64,000 nt of DNA, taken from positions 248,001-312,000 of the forward strand of contig CAWHHZ010000014.1 in assembly GCA_963829355.1 (NCBI GenBank), read 5' to 3'. The translations under genes and the position numbers were made by a program. The DNA is from CAWHHZ01 sp963829355 (GTDB lineage Bacteria; Acidobacteriota; Thermoanaerobaculia; Gp7-AA8; JAHWKK01). The notes under the pieces were generated by a model, which saw only the letters and a list, made by a program, of their open reading frames with translations, was not told the DNA's origin and did not search any database. Positions 62,558-64,000 of this stretch are shown piece after piece. Every line of letters starts with the position of its first letter. Within the stretch, counting starts at the first letter, position 1.

Positions 62558-62994
62558 GTCATCCTGAGCCGCCGGAGCGCAGCGGAGGACGGTCGAAGGA
62601 TCGCGTTCCGTCATACTCGCCCTGAATTTCTTCGCAATTCACCTCGAGTATTGCCGTACGCGATCCTTCGCTGCGCTCAGAGGCTGTGAAAGAATCCAGC
62701 GTACCCTGCGTTACGGGCGCGGCGAGTCTCGAGCGCGCGGAGCAGCGACGCAGCGATGTGGTTCATCGGAAAGGAGCTGCGACCCTTCGACTCGCTGGCG
62801 CTCGCTCAGGGCAGGCGCCGCGATCGGCGACGCCCCGCCCGTAACCCTTTGGGCTGGTGGTGGTTACGGCCCGATCTCCGCGTCACTCGTCGTCACCGAG
62901 GAACCACCGCGACTCCTCCTCGTTCCTTGAGCTCGAACCGTAAGCACCACCAGCGCAGGGTACGCTGGGTTTTTTCACAGCCTCTCAGGATGAC
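62558..62994. repeat. REP-like long repeat, unit 9, interrupted by a MITE-like element
   Basis: Arms GTCATCCTGAGC (62558) and CTCAGGATGAC (62984). As in unit 3, the right arm is split after GCGCTCAG. The central loop differs from unit 3, but the arms and the next bases (ATCTGCTGTT) are alike. It fills the convergent gap between the OsmC gene and the amidohydrolase gene. Confidence 0.85.
62681..62983. mobile_element. MITE-like element, copy 2 (303 bp, CTCAG target duplication)
   Basis: Same terminal inverted repeats as copy 1 (starts AGGCTGTGAAAGAATCCAGC, ends TTTTTTCACAGCCT), with CTCAG at 62676-62680 and again at 62984-62988. It differs from copy 1 by about six substitutions and a 33-base net insertion near 62782, where AAC is replaced by a 36-base piece including CGCTCGCTCAGGGCAGGC. 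The frame at 62756 (MWFIGKELRPFDS) runs through the element and beyond, and is a by-product. Confidence 0.75.
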
Positions 62995-63030
62995 ATCTGC
63001 TGTTTCAATGTGCCCTGAGCAATGGGCCTC

Positions 63031-64000
63031 CTATTCGCTGAACCAGAAGGGATCTGGGGTCCGCTCCCTCGGAGCGACTTCCTTCATCGTCCGGGCATCG
63101 TAGAGGCGGCCGTTGATCATGGTGTAGCTGATCGATTCCGAGTTGCGGATGTTCTCGAGCGGGTTCTCGTCGAGAACGATCAGGTCCGCGAGCTTTCCCG
63201 CCTCCAGTGAGCCGAGATCGCGATCGAGACCGATGTACTCGGCGCCCGAGATGGTCGCAGCTCTCAGGGCCTCGTGATTCGTCATCCCGCCCTGCTCGAA
63301 CATCCAAAGCTCCCAGTGTGCACCGAGGCCCTCACGCTGTCCGTGCGCGCCGATCTGGATCTTGACTCCGGCGTCCTGAAGCTCAGCCGCCACTCTGGCA
63401 TTGTTGAAGTGGTTGTAGTCTTCGGGTGCAGCCTTCATACGACGACGTGAGCGCGCATCGATGAACTGGGGCGGTGCGAAACGCGTGAGCCGTTCGTTCT
63501 CCCACACATTGGTGACGTCGTACCAGTAGTGCTCTCCCCAGATGCCGCCGTAACCGACGATCAGTGTCGGTGTATAGCCGGATTTGCTCTGCGACCAGAG
63601 CTGGATCGTGTCGTCATAGATGTTGGCGACCGGGATGGAGTGCTCGATGCCGGTGTGACCGTCGACGACCATGTTCATGTTGTGCTCGAACAGCGATCCT
63701 CCCTCGGGGACGACCATCATCTCGAGCTCCCGGGCTGCCTGGATGATCTGCTGGCGCTGATCTCGCCGCGGCTGGTTGTAGCTCTTGACCGAGAATGCCC
63801 CAACCGCCTTGAGGCGTCTGAGATGGGAAAGGGCATCGTCATAGCTCTCGATGATCGCCTTGAATGGCGCCTTCGCACCGTAGAGAATCGTTCCGGTGGA
63901 GTAGATCCGGGGAGCGACGATCAGTCCCGCCTTTCCCATTTCGCTCGCGGCGAAGATCTCGCTCGTATCGTTCGATGGATCGTGGATGGTCGTCACACCG
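63031..64000 (-). CDS. amidohydrolase family protein (5' end beyond window)
   Basis: The C-terminal 323 codons are visible and the frame is open at the window edge. It has TTIHDPSNDTSEIFAASEMG, VPEGGSLFEHNMNMVVDGHTGIEH with the metal-binding His region, IQIGAHGQREGLGAHWELWM and the C-terminal SLEAGKLADLIVLDENPLENI that begins the second beta-sandwich strand of metal-dependent amidohydrolases. In relatives such enzymes follow an N-terminal TolB-like propeller, which would be outside the window. The last metal-binding aspartate and the substrate pocket match dipeptidase- or imidazolonepropionase-like members; substrate unknown. It converges on the OsmC gene. Confidence 0.82.
   Translation of the reverse strand, partial: GVTTIHDPSNDTSEIFAASEMGKAGLIVAPRIYSTGTILYGAKAPFKAIIESYDDALSHLRRLKAVGAFSVKSYNQPRRDQRQQIIQAARELEMMVVPEGGSLFEHNMNMVVDGHTGIEHSIPVANIYDDTIQLWSQSKSGYTPTLIVGYGGIWGEHYWYDVTNVWENERLTRFAPPQFIDARSRRRMKAAPEDYNHFNNARVAAELQDAGVKIQIGAHGQREGLGAHWELWMFEQGGMTNHEALRAATISGAEYIGLDRDLGSLEAGKLADLIVLDENPLENIRNSESISYTMINGRLYDARTMKEVAPRERTPDPFWFSE

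Noticed and set aside
62756..63103. 115-codon frame through MITE copy 2
   Set aside because: It crosses the element's end into the repeat and an opposite-strand gene; copy 1 does not preserve it.

Overview
The window looks like chromosomal DNA of a Gram-negative, fairly GC-rich bacterium. Lipid A/Kdo genes (kdsC, an LpxL-type acyltransferase), a PBP4-type DacB, lipoproteins and an outer-membrane barrel show a double membrane. The gene mix (KaiC/KaiB, a PQQ-type sugar dehydrogenase, a 5-oxoprolinase fusion, an Ig-rich secreted metalloprotease) and abundant GTCATCCTGAGC-type intergenic palindromes fit Acidobacteriota, possibly a Thermoanaerobaculia-like lineage. That assignment is inference from gene content. 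There is no rRNA, tRNA, CRISPR array, prophage or transposase gene that I can see.

Layout. 1-3.5 kb (minus): N-acetyltransferase, membrane beta-propeller protein, M19 dipeptidase, HAD phosphatase. 3.6-8.0 kb: a 1459-residue secreted zinc metalloprotease with Ig-like, Fn3-like and BACON-like modules. 8.1-13.3 kb (minus): lipoprotein, unrecognised broken gene, dacB, otsA, otsB and a truncated rsgA. 13.4-18.9 kb: ketoacyl synthase, uracil-DNA glycosylase, DMT exporter, nhaA (minus), S1/P1-nuclease-like protein. 18.9-22.7 kb (plus): purH, kdsC, LpxL-type acyltransferase, membrane TrkA-C protein. 23-28.9 kb: outer-membrane barrel, comF, CBS protein, trmB, M48 lipoprotein peptidase, hemW. 28.9-32.2 kb (plus operon): HD-GYP sensor, roadblock/LC7 protein, alpha/beta hydrolase, YHS-like lipoprotein. 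32.5-40.9 kb: thioesterase, 5-oxoprolinase, sulfotransferase, Na+/solute symporter, rlpA, two small membrane proteins. 40.9-45.8 kb: response regulator and hybrid histidine kinase divergent from kaiC-kaiB. 46.2-56.2 kb: aminotransferase, penicillin acylase, methyltransferase, two membrane-glycan glycosyltransferases, ChbG-type deacetylase, cardiolipin synthase, endonuclease/phosphatase. 56.3-64 kb: vapB with a gutted vapC, FAD dehydrogenase, GlsB-type protein, qor/sugar dehydrogenase/MerR-TPR operon, OsmC protein, amidohydrolase running off the end.

Two features cut across the window. First, a family of long palindromic intergenic repeats (nine clear units plus one fragment) carries a 270-303 bp MITE-like element inserted twice at the same place in the repeat arm, with terminal inverted repeats and CTCAG target duplications; a third unit keeps a 10-bp footprint. 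Second, at least twelve otherwise well-conserved genes have frame breaks, mostly single-base, of mixed sign and often in short homopolymers. Housekeeping genes such as purH and hemW are among them, so consensus sequencing error is the likeliest cause, but real decay is also present (rsgA fragment, vapC internal deletion).

The most interesting functional locus is the kaiC-kaiB pair facing a PAS-PAS hybrid kinase and a single-domain response regulator.
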